Assembly: GCF_010614725.1 (NCBI RefSeq)
Contig: NZ_JAAEHL010000003.1
Span: 434,001-498,000, forward strand
Reading direction: 5' to 3'
DNA from: Flavobacterium ajazii
Lineage (GTDB): Bacteria; Bacteroidota; Bacteroidia; Flavobacteriales; Flavobacteriaceae
Length of the DNA: 64,000 nucleotides
Shown: positions 8,664-17,249 of the stretch, piece by piece
Position numbering within the stretch: position 1 is the stretch's first letter
Layout: every line of letters starts with the position of its first letter
Translations under genes and position numbers: made by a program
The notes under the pieces: model-generated
What the model saw: the letters and a program-made list of their open reading frames with translations, nothing else
Told to the model about the DNA's origin: nothing
Databases searched by the model: none

Positions 8664-9935
8664 ATGGTAAAAGAACGCTTAATTTCGCTAGATATCTTTC
8701 GTGGACTCACTATTTTATTAATGACAATTGTAAACAATCCCGGAGACTGGGGCAATGTTTATCCGCCATTATTGCATGCCAGCTGGCACGGCTGTACGCC
8801 AACCGACTTAGTTTTTCCTTTTTTTATTTTTATTATGGGAGTTGCAGTTCCTCTTGCAATGCCTGATAAATTTTACGATGCCACAACATTCAGTAAAATT
8901 TTAGTTCGCTCAATGCGAATGCTTTGTCTTGGAATTTTCTTCAACTTTTTCGAAAAAATCCAGTTATTTGGTATTGAAGGAATTCCGCTTCTTATCGGAC
9001 GTTTAACTATAACTATCGCAGTAGGTTATGCGTTAATGGGTAGTTTCAGTTCTAAAGTCAAAAATATTTTGGCTTTTTCTATTCTGTTTATTTATCTGTT
9101 TTTAGCTTACAGTGGTATCGAAGCCTATCATGATGTTCGCCTTCCGGGAGTTTTACAGCGAATTGCCATTGTATATTTCGTGGTATCGCTTTTATATTTA
9201 AAAACAACTCAAAAAACACAAATTATAACCGGAGCAGTTTTACTATTAGGCTATTGGGCCTTAATGACACTAATTCCTGTTCCCGGAATTGGAGCCGCTA
9301 ATCTTGAAAAAGGAACAAATTTGGCTTCATGGCTGGATAGTATTTTACTAAAAGATCATATGTACTCTGCAACTAAAACCTGGGATCCAGAAGGAATTTT
9401 AAGCACTATCCCGTCTATCGTAAACGGAATCATCGGATTGTTAATTGGACAATTCTTGCAAAGTGATAGTCCTAAAACAAAAAAAGCATTAAAAATGGGC
9501 AGAATCGGTGCCGGACTGATCGCTTTAGGATTAATTTGGGATTTGGTTTTTCCAATCAATAAATCTCTTTGGACAAGCAGTTATGTTTTATTTACAACAG
9601 GATTAGCAACCGTGTTTTTTACCATATTATACTACCTTATTGATATTGCAGGTTATAAAAAAGGCTTTAAACCATTTTTAATCTGGGGAGTAAATCCGAT
9701 GATTGTATTTTTCACATCGCAGATAATTCCGCAGGCGCTTATAATGATTCAGTTTTCTAATCCAAAAAATCCCAAGGAACAAATCAATCTTTTAGATTTC
9801 TTATATCGCTTTTGGATTGCACCTTTTTTCAGTAATCCAATGTCTGCTTCATTAGCCTACGCAATAGTTTATGTGTTTATCTGGACATTTGTTTTATGGA
9901 TTTTATACCGAAACAAATTAATATTTAAAGTATAA
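8664..9935 (+). CDS. NagX/DUF5009-type membrane acyltransferase homologue
   Basis: 423 residues with about 10-11 hydrophobic helices. It begins MVKERLISLDIFRGLTILLM, followed by NNPGDWG and LLHASWHGCTPTDLVFPFFIF. This pattern is shared by the heparan-alpha-glucosaminide N-acetyltransferase (HGSNAT)/NagX/DUF5009 group. Members are inner-membrane proteins proposed to move acetyl groups onto amino sugars across the membrane; the substrate here is unknown. The HGCTPTDL motif contains the His that family members are proposed to use. It stands alone between bshC and ndk. Confidence 0.85.
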   Translation: MVKERLISLDIFRGLTILLMTIVNNPGDWGNVYPPLLHASWHGCTPTDLVFPFFIFIMGVAVPLAMPDKFYDATTFSKILVRSMRMLCLGIFFNFFEKIQLFGIEGIPLLIGRLTITIAVGYALMGSFSSKVKNILAFSILFIYLFLAYSGIEAYHDVRLPGVLQRIAIVYFVVSLLYLKTTQKTQIITGAVLLLGYWALMTLIPVPGIGAANLEKGTNLASWLDSILLKDHMYSATKTWDPEGILSTIPSIVNGIIGLLIGQFLQSDSPKTKKALKMGRIGAGLIALGLIWDLVFPINKSLWTSSYVLFTTGLATVFFTILYYLIDIAGYKKGFKPFLIWGVNPMIVFFTSQIIPQALIMIQFSNPKNPKEQINLLDFLYRFWIAPFFSNPMSASLAYAIVYVFIWTFVLWILYRNKLIFKV

Positions 9936-10078
9936 TTTTTTCAAACGAAATAGATAGAAACTCATTGCAGTGCATCTTTTTTGGGCATACAATTCATAAT
10001 TCTCAACTTTCTTAATCAAAACATTATTCTACTGTGCTTTAATTATGAATTTATTAAAATCAATTCACAAAAAAGTTA

Positions 10079-10086
10079 TATTTTTG
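10079..10086 (+). promoter_or_regulatory. Promoter -7 element of ndk
   Basis: TATTTTTG matches TAnnTTTG and ends 24 bases before the ndk ATG, the same spacing seen at other genes in this window. No TTG is placed correctly upstream. Confidence 0.55.
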
Positions 10087-10110
10087 CACCAAATTTAAAA
10101 AACACAAAAA

Positions 10111-10530
10111 ATGGCTACAAATAGAACTTTTACCATGATTAAACCGGATGCTGTTGCAAACGGACATATCGGCAACATCCTGGCAATGATCACTAACGGA
10201 GGTTTCAAAATCGTTTCATTAAAATTAACGCAATTAACTGTAGCTGATGCAAAAGCATTTTACGCAGTTCACGCTGAAAGACCTTTCTACGGAGAATTGG
10301 TAGAATTCATGTCTCGCGGACCAATCGTTGCTGCAATTTTAGAAAAAGACAACGCTGTAGAAGATTTCAGAACTTTAATAGGTGCTACAAATCCTGCTGA
10401 AGCCGCTGAAGGAACTATTCGTAAAGCATACGCAACTTCTATTGGAGAAAATGCTGTTCACGGATCTGATAGTGACGAAAATGCTGCCATTGAAGGTGCA
10501 TTCCACTTTGCTGGAAGAGAGCAATTCTAA
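10111..10530 (+). CDS. ndk: Nucleoside diphosphate kinase
   Basis: 139 residues, normal family length. It transfers the gamma phosphate of ATP to nucleoside diphosphates through a phospho-histidine. The active-site block [12 protein letters not shown] has the catalytic His at residue 117; TMIKPDAV near the N-terminus and RPFY with MSRGPIVA are also conserved. It is cytoplasmic and monocistronic, with a -7 element before it and a strong terminator after it. Confidence 0.98.
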   Translation: MATNRTFTMIKPDAVANGHIGNILAMITNGGFKIVSLKLTQLTVADAKAFYAVHAERPFYGELVEFMSRGPIVAAILEKDNAVEDFRTLIGATNPAEAAEGTIRKAYATSIGENAVHGSDSDENAAIEGAFHFAGREQF

Positions 10531-10672
10531 TTTAGATTTCTTAGATTGTTAGATTTTAGACTAACTTAGATACCATAAAAAACAGACCCACTTTCAATGA
10601 AATGGGTCTGCTTTTTTTATCTAATCAATCTTCTAATCTAAGTAGTCTAAAATCTAAGATGTCTAAGCAAGT
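10531..10672. repeat. TTAGA-rich imperfect inverted repeat around the ndk terminator
   Basis: Both sides of the ndk terminator carry copies of TTAGATTTTAGAC followed by CTTAGAT. The left copy (about 10549-10571) is on plus and the right copy (about 10640-10663) is inverted, so the whole spacer can fold as one long imperfect hairpin with the terminator at its tip. Similar TTAGA/TCTAA simple-sequence spacers lie at 14470-14520 and 54890-54960. Confidence 0.55.
10581..10619 (+). terminator. Intrinsic terminator of ndk
   Basis: Arms CAGACCCA (10583-10590) and TGGGTCTG (10603-10610) are followed by a C and seven T. An A run on the left may also let it serve the convergent gene. Confidence 0.9.
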
Positions 10673-10969
10673 CTATCGTAAAACCACATCCTTAACAACA
10701 TCACGACCTAACTCTTCATTTATCATTTTCACAATTTTAGACTTTCCATGACTTAATTCTTCACGCAAAACAGCCGATCCCAGTTCAACATACAATGTAC
10801 TTCCTTTCAAAACAACATTTTTTGTGTACGTTTTGACACCATTCCCCATTAAATTTGCCCAGGCTTCCTTTACATCAATCTGATCCATTCCGGGCTGCAA
10901 TTTATTCACCTGAATAATCTGTTGCAAAACAGCTCCAATCGTACTTTCGTTATTTAGTCTTTTTGCCAT
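10673..10969 (-). CDS. DUF721 / DciA-like protein
   Basis: 98 residues. The sequence (residues about 5-95) fits DUF721: a helical start with IGAVLQQIIQ, then WANLMGNGVKTYTKNV and the strand LKGSTLYVELGSAVLREEL. DUF721 includes DciA, which helps load the replicative helicase DnaB; this is a short, single-domain member. Its start overlaps the end of the upstream lipoprotein gene by 20 bases, so the two are co-transcribed. Any replication role is inferred from the family. Confidence 0.85.
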   Translation of the reverse strand: MAKRLNNESTIGAVLQQIIQVNKLQPGMDQIDVKEAWANLMGNGVKTYTKNVVLKGSTLYVELGSAVLREELSHGKSKIVKMINEELGRDVVKDVVLR

Positions 10970-11390
10970 CGTTTAATAAATTTACTGGTCCTGATTTTTT
11001 ATAATGATATTTTTTATTCTGATCATTTTTTACCACAAAGGCCTCATCAGAAATCGAAATCAACTCCTCACTCCACTTGGCATAATCCGTTTTATAATCT
11101 AAAAAAGTTCCTTTGTCTGTAAACCGAACTGAAACATTTTCAAAAGTATCTGTAGTCAAAAAAGTTCCGTCTAGCTGCGCCATCACCTTTGTTCTAGTGC
11201 CTTTAGTTCCTTTAATCTGAAAATAATCAAAATTCTCATTCATTCCGTAAGCCTTCTCCTCACCCTTATCAAAAACCACTTTTTCAATTTCCCAGTAACC
11301 ATTCAGTTTTGCAATATCTGCTGGTTTGATTTCCTGTTTGCAGCTTACAAACAAAAGCGATAAAACCAAAATAATAAAAGTGTTTTTCAT
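10950..11390 (-). CDS. Small lipoprotein of unknown function
   Basis: 146 residues from the ATG at 11388-11390. The leader MKNTFIILVLSLLFVSCKQE ends in a lipobox-like FVSC with Cys17, indicating a lipid-anchored periplasmic or outer-membrane protein. The rest is a lipocalin-like mix of strands beginning LNGYWEIEKVVFDKGE, a pattern common in Bacteroidota lipocalin-like lipoproteins, but no family is certain. The frame runs up to an ATG at 11456; that extension crosses the dispersed hairpin repeat at 11415-11482 and would spoil the signal peptide, so I reject it. It overlaps the DUF721 gene. Confidence 0.8.
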   Translation of the reverse strand: MKNTFIILVLSLLFVSCKQEIKPADIAKLNGYWEIEKVVFDKGEEKAYGMNENFDYFQIKGTKGTRTKVMAQLDGTFLTTDTFENVSVRFTDKGTFLDYKTDYAKWSEELISISDEAFVVKNDQNKKYHYKKSGPVNLLNDGKKTK

Positions 11391-11414
11391 AATGTACATT
11401 TTAATAAGAAGCTG

Positions 11415-11482
11415 TTTCCTGCTGTCCGCTCTATCTTTTACGGCAAACCCTGCCATAAAAGGATGCCGCTTCCATCAGGGCT
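11415..11482 (+). repeat. Dispersed hairpin repeat, copy 1
   Basis: The outer part reads TGCTGTCCGCTCTATC on the left and GGATGCCGCTTCCATCAGGG on the right. The centre is a hairpin TTTTACGGCA / TGCCATAAAA with one mismatch. It lies between divergent genes and matches copies at 14551-14625 and 62848-62917. Confidence 0.8.
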
Positions 11483-11581
11483 ATGACTCCCGTTTTCAAA
11501 AGATTTTTAGAGAACTACAAAGTTAACTTTATAAACTTTAAAAGAAATAAAAATCTGCATTACACATTAAACTATTTTATA

Positions 11582-11589
11582 TATTTTTG
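11582..11589 (+). promoter_or_regulatory. Promoter -7 element of the serine hydrolase gene
   Basis: TATTTTTG matches TAnnTTTG and ends 28 bases before the ATG at 11618, which also supports that start over the ATG at 11483. Confidence 0.5.
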
Positions 11590-11617
11590 GTCAAACCCCA
11601 AACCAAAAACACTTACC

Positions 11618-12682
11618 ATGACTAAAACATTTTGTAAACTACTGATTCTGTTAGCATGTATCAGTTGCAGTAAAGAAGACAACACTTCTGACACAACTAC
11701 AACCCAAAAAATGTATTTTCCACCCTTAACTGGAAATACTTGGGAAACAACATCAATTTCAGACCTAAAATGGAATCAGAATGCTGTTCAGCCGCTTTTA
11801 GACTATTTAGAACTCAAAAACTCCAAATCATTCATCATATTGGTAAATGGCCGAATCGTTTTAGAAAATTACTTCAACGACCATTCAGCAACCAAACTCT
11901 GGTACTGGGCAAGTGCCGGAAAAACATTAACGGCTACCGTTACAGGAATTGCGCAGCAGGAAGGATTATTGAATATCAATAACAAAGTTTCACAATATCT
12001 GGGCACTGGCTGGACAAGCGAAACACTTGCAAAAGAAAACCTAATTACCTGCAAACATCTGTTAACGATGACATCAGGTCTTGATGACAGCACAGATGAT
12101 GTTGAACCTGCAGATCTAATCTACAAAGCTGATGCTGGAACACGCTGGGCGTATCATAATGTCTATGTAAAACTGCAGGATGTTGTAGAAGCCGCAAGCG
12201 GACAAGACTGGTCAGACTATTTCAACGCCAAATTAAGAGACAAAATCGGCATGAATGGCACTTGGGTTCAAATAGATGTAAACAGCGTTTACACAAGCAA
12301 CACAAGAAGCATGGCACGTTTTGGATTACTGATGCTAAACAAAGGAAAATGGGACAACAACACCATTCTTAATGAAGCTTATTTCAATGAAGCCACCACT
12401 ACGTCTCAAAACATCAATTTAGGATATGGATACTTATGGTGGTTAAACGGAAAAGCTAATTATCACTTGCCTCAGTCACAACTTACTTTTCAGGGAAGTG
12501 TAATTCCAACTGCCCCAAACGATATGTTTATGGCTTTAGGCAAAAACGACCAGAAAATCTATGTTATTCCAAGTAAGAAAATGGTAGTCATCAGAATGGG
12601 AGATGCTGCTGATGATGAAAATCTTGCCTTATCTGATTTTGACAAAGTTTTATGGGAAAAGATTAATGCTTTGTATCAATAA
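11618..12682 (+). CDS. Serine hydrolase lipoprotein, beta-lactamase class C/PBP fold
   Basis: 354 residues from the ATG at 11618. The leader MTKTFCKLLILLACISCSKED gives a lipobox Cys17. The class C-like catalytic motifs are SAGK (in WYWASAGKTLTATVTG) for Ser-x-x-Lys and YHN (in RWAYHNVYV) for Tyr-x-Asn. Further typical pieces are LLTMTSGLDD and the GYGYLWWLNG region. The family includes esterases, D-aminopeptidases and beta-lactamase-like enzymes; substrate unknown. The frame extends to an ATG at 11483, but those 45 residues overlap the dispersed repeat and the promoter. It faces the archaemetzincin gene. Confidence 0.88.
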   Translation: MTKTFCKLLILLACISCSKEDNTSDTTTTQKMYFPPLTGNTWETTSISDLKWNQNAVQPLLDYLELKNSKSFIILVNGRIVLENYFNDHSATKLWYWASAGKTLTATVTGIAQQEGLLNINNKVSQYLGTGWTSETLAKENLITCKHLLTMTSGLDDSTDDVEPADLIYKADAGTRWAYHNVYVKLQDVVEAASGQDWSDYFNAKLRDKIGMNGTWVQIDVNSVYTSNTRSMARFGLLMLNKGKWDNNTILNEAYFNEATTTSQNINLGYGYLWWLNGKANYHLPQSQLTFQGSVIPTAPNDMFMALGKNDQKIYVIPSKKMVVIRMGDAADDENLALSDFDKVLWEKINALYQ

Positions 12683-12690
12683 ATACAAAA

Positions 12691-12716
12691 GTTAGCAATT
12701 TAAAGTAATTGCCAAC
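12691..12716. terminator. Imperfect hairpin between convergent genes
   Basis: GTTAGCAATT and AATTGCCAAC pair except for one A-C mismatch, with a short T-rich run on the right. It overlaps the last codons of the archaemetzincin gene and may end either transcript. Confidence 0.4.
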
Positions 12717-13296
12717 CTTTATCTTTTAAAAAGCTTTTGCATTCCCTGCAGAAGCTTTTTTCTTCATCCAAAGGGTTACCTCCTTCTGCGTCCCGCATTA
12801 GACAAGTTTTAATTTTACAATGAGACAAACCTGCTGTGTGTCCCAACTCATGTAAAACTAACTTATAAAATTGTTCATTTTTATTTTTACGGGATAGTCT
12901 AAAATCAGAAACTACGCAAGCTTTTCCCGGTCTATACCCGAGCCCCATTACACCCCAGTCTTTAATTCCATTTTTGGTTGTACTGATATCAGCATGTGAT
13001 AATCCTACAATTACAGAATCTAAACCTATTTTATTTCTAAGGCTTTTGATAATACTGTCAGCACGATATCTGTTTCTGGGTTTATAAAAAGATTTTTCAG
13101 GAAAAGAAATATTTTGCCTTAAAACCACATTAGGATTGACAATCTTGATTTGAGCAACAACCTGTTCAGCCTGCTTCGGTTTAAAGTCACCTAAAGGCTG
13201 AACAACAATTACTTTTTGAGCTTCTTTACATATTTCACTTTTCTTGTCTACGCATGAAAGAAGACTAAACAGCAAAATGAAACCATAATATCTCAT
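12700..13296 (-). CDS. Archaemetzincin-like zinc metalloprotease, lipoprotein
   Basis: 198 residues. The C-terminal half has HELGHTAGLSHC, then KTCLM, then CRECKSF, which matches the archaemetzincin signature: three zinc His, catalytic Glu, the Met of the Met-turn, and four Cys expected to bind a second zinc. The leader MRYYGFILLFSLLSCVDKK ends in a lipobox Cys, so unlike cytoplasmic archaemetzincins this one is predicted to be exported and lipid-anchored. It lies 28 bases after a 59-codon membrane protein and may share the ftsY transcript. Substrate unknown. Confidence 0.88.
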   Translation of the reverse strand: MRYYGFILLFSLLSCVDKKSEICKEAQKVIVVQPLGDFKPKQAEQVVAQIKIVNPNVVLRQNISFPEKSFYKPRNRYRADSIIKSLRNKIGLDSVIVGLSHADISTTKNGIKDWGVMGLGYRPGKACVVSDFRLSRKNKNEQFYKLVLHELGHTAGLSHCKIKTCLMRDAEGGNPLDEEKSFCRECKSFLKDKGWQLL

Positions 13297-13324
13297 AAAG
13301 TCAAAAGAAAGTAATTACAAAAAC

Positions 13325-13504
13325 CTATCGTTTGGTACGGATTCTTTTCAGCATTCCTGCAAAAAAGGACACCAATCCTAAAACCAATAAAACATAATAA
13401 AAAGATAAACTTTCTTCTTTTAATAGATTTGCAAAAACAAAACACAAAACACTTGCAAAATAAAAAACAGCAGGTGTTATATTTTTTAAAGATTCAAAAC
13501 TCAT
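13325..13504 (-). CDS. Small two-helix membrane protein
   Basis: A 59-residue ORF with ATG at 13502-13504 and TAG at 13325-13327. It starts MSFESLKNITPAVFYFASVL, has two hydrophobic stretches (about residues 11-26 and 35-50), and ends in a basic KRIRTKR. It begins 6 bases after the ftsY stop, so it is probably co-transcribed and translated with ftsY. Function unknown; the position suggests a membrane-linked partner but nothing more. Confidence 0.65.
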   Translation of the reverse strand: MSFESLKNITPAVFYFASVLCFVFANLLKEESLSFYYVLLVLGLVSFFAGMLKRIRTKR

Positions 13505-13510
13505 TATAAA

Positions 13511-14464
13511 TTATTTAAAGAAACTGTCTACGAATTCATATTTATTAAAGACCTGTAAATCTTCAATTCCTTCGCCGACACCAATGTATTTTACCGGAAT
13601 TTGAAACTGGTCTGAAATACCAATTACGACACCACCTTTTGCAGTTCCGTCTAATTTAGTAACTACCAGAGAAGTTACTTCTGTTGCAGCTGTAAATTGT
13701 TTGGCCTGTTCAAAAGCATTTTGCCCAGTTGAACCGTCTAAAACTAAAAGCACATCATGAGGTGCATCTGCAACCACTTTCTGCATTACACGTTTTACTT
13801 TTGAAAGCTCGTTCATCAGGTTGATTTTATTATGCAAACGCCCTGCAGTATCAATTATAACCACATCGGCATCCTGTGCAACAGCTGACTGCAAAGTATC
13901 AAAAGCTACAGAAGCAGGATCACTTCCCATATTTTGTCTTACTATTGGAACATCAACACGGTCAGCCCAAATTTGCAGCTGGTCAATGGCAGCAGCACGA
14001 AATGTATCTGCCGCACCCAAAACCACTTTATGTCCGGCTTTTTTAAACTGATAAGCCAGTTTACCTATCGTAGTTGTTTTACCAACACCATTTACACCGA
14101 CAACCATTAAAACATAAGGCTTTTTATCCTTCGGAACTTCAAATTCTGTTGCTTCACCTGTATTGGTTTCAGACAATAAAGCCCCAATTTCATCACGAAG
14201 AATTTGGTTTAATTCATCTGTCCCTAAATATTTATCTTCAGCAACACGTTTTTCGATTCTCTGAATGATTTTCAGAGTGGTATTAACCCCAACATCAGAG
14301 GCTACAAGAATTTCTTCCAGATTATCTAGAACATCATCATCGACTTTAGATTTTCCTGCAACGGCTTTACTTAACTTTGAGAAAAAAGTAGTTTTTGATT
14401 TTTCAAGACCTTTGTCTAAAGTCTCTTTTTTATCAGTAGAGAATAATTTTTTAAAAAAACTCAT
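13511..14464 (-). CDS. ftsY: Signal recognition particle receptor FtsY
   Basis: 317 residues, the short form without a long acidic A domain, as is common in Bacteroidota. The N domain is about residues 25-110 and the G domain follows: GVNGVGKT (123-130), DTFRAAA (153-159), DTAGR (205-209) and TKLDGTAKGG near the C-terminus. FtsY receives ribosome-SRP complexes at the inner membrane using GTP. A small membrane-protein gene follows immediately. Confidence 0.97.
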   Translation of the reverse strand: MSFFKKLFSTDKKETLDKGLEKSKTTFFSKLSKAVAGKSKVDDDVLDNLEEILVASDVGVNTTLKIIQRIEKRVAEDKYLGTDELNQILRDEIGALLSETNTGEATEFEVPKDKKPYVLMVVGVNGVGKTTTIGKLAYQFKKAGHKVVLGAADTFRAAAIDQLQIWADRVDVPIVRQNMGSDPASVAFDTLQSAVAQDADVVIIDTAGRLHNKINLMNELSKVKRVMQKVVADAPHDVLLVLDGSTGQNAFEQAKQFTAATEVTSLVVTKLDGTAKGGVVIGISDQFQIPVKYIGVGEGIEDLQVFNKYEFVDSFFK

Positions 14465-14550
14465 TTTGTGTAGGTTATTTAGATTGTTTTAGATTCCATA
14501 TTTTTAGATTATCTGAAATCCAAATCTTTAAAGAAAGCAAATTATTTTTA

Positions 14551-14625
14551 ATTAGCCCCGATTACAGCGAAAATCCTTTTATTCTGGACCCCAGAATAAA
14601 AGATTATAGCGAAAAGCGGGAATCC
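14551..14625 (-). repeat. Dispersed hairpin repeat, copy 3 (inverted)
   Basis: Read on the minus strand it goes CCCGCTTTTCGCT, a perfect hairpin TTTTATTCTGG / CCAGAATAAAA, then GGATTTTCGCTG and ATCGGGGCTAA. The outer bases match the other two copies while the stem sequence is different but still paired. Confidence 0.8.
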
Positions 14626-14682
14626 ATTATTAAAAAAAGCCAATTTTTGATGCTTCTTTAAATTTTAAACAAATATAAAAAT

Positions 14683-14717
14683 AAAAAAGCTACTTTCGGA
14701 GTGAAAGTAGCTTTTCT
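14683..14717 (-). terminator. Terminator of the rpmB-rpmG-DUF4295 operon
   Basis: Arms AAAGCTACTTTC and GAAAGTAGCTTT pair perfectly around a 5-base loop. On the minus strand a run of T follows. It lies 18 bases past the DUF4295 stop. Confidence 0.88.
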
Positions 14718-14734
14718 ATATAATGTAATTGTAA

Positions 14735-14887
14735 TTATTTCTTTTTCAAGAATTCATCAACTTCTTCAGGAGCCATAATAGATTCTACGAATGTATATGC
14801 GCCAGTTTTAGGAGATTTCACCATTTTGATGGCTTTTGACAATCTCTTAGAAGCTGTTTGTAACGATGCTACGGTTTTCTTTGCCAT
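14735..14887 (-). CDS. DUF4295 small basic protein
   Basis: 50 residues, starting MAKKTVASLQTASKRLSKAI and ending VDEFLKKK. This small basic family is found in Bacteroidota directly after the genes for ribosomal proteins L28 and L33, exactly as here. A ribosome-related role is inferred from that neighbourhood. The start ATG is at 14885-14887. Confidence 0.85.
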   Translation of the reverse strand: MAKKTVASLQTASKRLSKAIKMVKSPKTGAYTFVESIMAPEEVDEFLKKK

Positions 14888-14961
14888 GATTCAAATGTTA
14901 TTTAACTTTTCATAAAACTCGAATGGCCAAACCATTTGAGATCTACAAAAATCTCTAATTA

Positions 14962-15144
14962 TTACTTAATTTCTTTGTGAACAGTTACTCTTTTCAAAAC
15001 TGGATTAAATTTTTTAATCTCTAATCTGTCTGGAGTATTTTTTTTGTTCTTAGTTGTAATATATCTAGAAGTTCCTGCAACACCAGAAGCTTTGTGCTCA
15101 GTACATTCTAAAATTACCTGGATTCTATTACCTTTCTTTGCCAT
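14962..15144 (-). CDS. rpmG: 50S ribosomal protein L33
   Basis: 60 residues with the L33 pattern [39 protein letters not shown] and the end VTVHKEIK. Only one Cys is present, so this is the zinc-free (C-minus) form. It lies between rpmB and the DUF4295 gene in one operon. Confidence 0.96.
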   Translation of the reverse strand: MAKKGNRIQVILECTEHKASGVAGTSRYITTKNKKNTPDRLEIKKFNPVLKRVTVHKEIK

Positions 15145-15171
15145 CTTGCTATATATTTATTTAGGAAAAGA

Positions 15172-15408
15172 TTATTTGATAAATCCTTCTGACTGTGCTT
15201 TTTTCAAAACAGCAGTGATTCCGTTTTTATTAATTGTTTTTATCGTAGATGCTGCTACTCTAAGAGTAATCCATCTATCTTCTTCTGGAAGATAAAAACG
15301 CTTTTTAACTAAGTTTACAGAAAACTTTCTCTTAGTTTTGTTCATAGCGTGAGAAACGTTATTTCCTACCATCGCTCTTTTACCTGTAAGGTCACAAACT
15401 CTTGACAT
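15172..15408 (-). CDS. rpmB: 50S ribosomal protein L28
   Basis: 78 residues starting [20 protein letters not shown], with [19 protein letters not shown] near the C-terminal half, typical of L28. It lacks the Cys pairs of zinc-binding L28 forms. First gene of the rpmB-rpmG-DUF4295 operon, with a probable promoter 37-67 bases upstream. Confidence 0.96.
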   Translation of the reverse strand: MSRVCDLTGKRAMVGNNVSHAMNKTKRKFSVNLVKKRFYLPEEDRWITLRVAASTIKTINKNGITAVLKKAQSEGFIK

Positions 15409-15444
15409 TATACTTATCTTTTATCGTTATTCAAAATCAGGGTG

Positions 15445-15475
15445 CAAAGAAAAGAAAAATAAACCATTGTAGCAA
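15445..15475 (-). promoter_or_regulatory. Probable promoter of the rpmB operon
   Basis: On the minus strand a TTG (plus 15473-15475) is followed after 20 bases by TTTCTTTG (plus 15445-15452), a one-mismatch version of TAnnTTTG. Confidence 0.4.
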
Positions 15476-15482
15476 AAAAATA

Positions 15483-16733
15483 TTACACAATTTTCAAAAT
15501 TTCTTTCTGCAATATTTCCAAACTCTTAATAGTTGCTCTATCTATCACTTTTTCACGCGGTTGTCCGAAGTTAAATTGTTCAGTAATGATACCGTTTGGA
15601 GTAGCTAAAGCTATAAAAACAGTACCAATTTCGGCATCAGAATCGCCTTTTGAAGGACCTGCATTACCTGTTGTAGCAAGCGCATAGTCTGTTTTTAGTA
15701 AGCTTTTCACATTCAAAGCCATAGCAGATGCCACCTCTGCACTAACTACCGAAAACTGATCTATTAAATTTTGTGAAATTCCAAGAACATTGACTTTCGT
15801 TTCTGTTGCGTACGAAACAACACTTCCTTTAAAATAACCTGACGAACCGGGAACTGCAGACAAAAGCGAAGCAATTCTCCCCCCTGTACAACTTTCCGCA
15901 GTTGAAATGGTTTTATTTTGTTTTGATAATAGCTTACCAATTACTGTTTCAATTGTTTCGTTTTCTTCGTAACCTACTATTATATCATGAATTATAGCAT
16001 CTAAGAACTTAACATTATCTTCAATTGCCTTTTCCAGTTCTTCTTTATCAGTTCCTCTTGCTGTTAAACGTAAACGCACCCGTCCAGGATTTGGCAGGTA
16101 AGCTAATTTTATAAAATCTGGTAAATTATTTTCCCAATTTTCGATACGTTCTGCAACTAAACTCTCGCCCTGCCCGTAAGTCAAAATGGTTTTATGAATG
16201 ATATAAGGACGCTTGTATTCGCGTACTATTTTTGGAATTATTTCTTCTTCAACCAAATATTTCATTTCATAAGGCACACCCGGAAGCGAAACAAATACGG
16301 TATTCTCTTTTTTCATCCACATACCTGGTGCAGTTCCAACCTGATTATGAAGTATCGTACAGGTTGACGGCACCAACGCCTGATCTTTATTCATTTGAGT
16401 GATAGGACGTTTAAAATATCCTTCTATCAAATGTGTAACATGTGCTAAAACCTCAGGATTTACAACCAGTTCATCATTAAAATACTCACAAAATGTTTTT
16501 TTCGTAACATCATCTTTTGTTGGCCCCAATCCACCTGTTATAATTACGATATCAACTTTATTCTGCAACTCCGAAAAAGTATTCAGTATCTGATTTTTAT
16601 CATCACTAATAGAAATCATTTCACTAATTTCAACTCCAATCCTATCGAGTGATTTAGCAATAAAAGCGGAATTTGTATCTACAATCTGGCCAATTAGAAT
16701 TTCATCTCCAATGGTAATAATAACTGCTTTCAT
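15483..16733 (-). CDS. cinA: CinA-family protein (NMN deamidase-type)
   Basis: 416 residues, the full two-domain CinA architecture. The N-terminal molybdopterin-binding-like domain starts [20 protein letters not shown] and has [14 protein letters not shown] (about residues 60-75). The C-terminal PncC domain has [15 protein letters not shown] and [15 protein letters not shown] (about residues 270-320), and [10 protein letters not shown]. Relatives hydrolyse ADP-ribose and/or deamidate NMN in pyridine nucleotide recycling. Some CinA proteins act in competence, but nothing here shows that. Confidence 0.95.
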   Translation of the reverse strand: MKAVIITIGDEILIGQIVDTNSAFIAKSLDRIGVEISEMISISDDKNQILNTFSELQNKVDIVIITGGLGPTKDDVTKKTFCEYFNDELVVNPEVLAHVTHLIEGYFKRPITQMNKDQALVPSTCTILHNQVGTAPGMWMKKENTVFVSLPGVPYEMKYLVEEEIIPKIVREYKRPYIIHKTILTYGQGESLVAERIENWENNLPDFIKLAYLPNPGRVRLRLTARGTDKEELEKAIEDNVKFLDAIIHDIIVGYEENETIETVIGKLLSKQNKTISTAESCTGGRIASLLSAVPGSSGYFKGSVVSYATETKVNVLGISQNLIDQFSVVSAEVASAMALNVKSLLKTDYALATTGNAGPSKGDSDAEIGTVFIALATPNGIITEQFNFGQPREKVIDRATIKSLEILQKEILKIV

Positions 16734-16907
16734 TCTGACATAATATTTTACTTATATCATAACTTAATGATACGTGTTAAAGAAAAAATATTTAATTTGG
16801 ATTTTATAATGGGAAGAAACAATCAAGCTATTTCAAAATATACTTCAGAATAAAAGAATCCTCAAAAAAGCCCCAATATTATTCTTAGTTCAAATTCCGA
16901 AACAATA

Positions 16908-17249
16908 CTAAAGATCAAAGTCTTTCTTTATTTCCTTTATTGCTTCTTTAACCTGTGTCCTGATACTTTTAAAAGTTTCTACAATCTCTTTCTTTTTACC
17001 TTCGGACTTTGTCCATGCTTCTACTTGTAGAATTTCCTCAAAAGCAACATTCAGTCCCATTAAATCAAGGGTAGGTTTTATCTTGTGTGCATAGGAATAG
17101 GCATGTTTATGATCTTTTTTCTTAATACCTTCTTTAATCTGCTTTAAATCTTCCGGTACCTCTGTAACAAACAATCTTAGAATTTCATTTACAAACTCCG
17201 AATCATCTGAAAGCGCATATACTTTTGATAAATTGTATTTTAATGCCAT
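16908..17249 (-). CDS. Single-domain Hpt (histidine phosphotransfer) protein
   Basis: 113 residues, all alpha. The motif SYAHKIKPTLDLMG (about residues 51-64) matches the phospho-acceptor region of Hpt domains, with the likely phosphorylated His in AHK. No kinase or receiver is encoded nearby. Its ATG overlaps the stop of the FAH-family gene by one base (TAATG), a sign of coupled translation. Partner proteins are unknown. Confidence 0.8.
   Translation of the reverse strand: MALKYNLSKVYALSDDSEFVNEILRLFVTEVPEDLKQIKEGIKKKDHKHAYSYAHKIKPTLDLMGLNVAFEEILQVEAWTKSEGKKKEIVETFKSIRTQVKEAIKEIKKDFDL

Noticed and set aside
11391..11456. N-terminal extension of the lipoprotein at 10950
   Set aside because: It is produced by the dispersed hairpin repeat and would hide the signal peptide.
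11483..11617. N-terminal extension of the serine hydrolase
   Set aside because: Covers the promoter box and repeat edge; the leader at 11618 is a clean lipoprotein signal.
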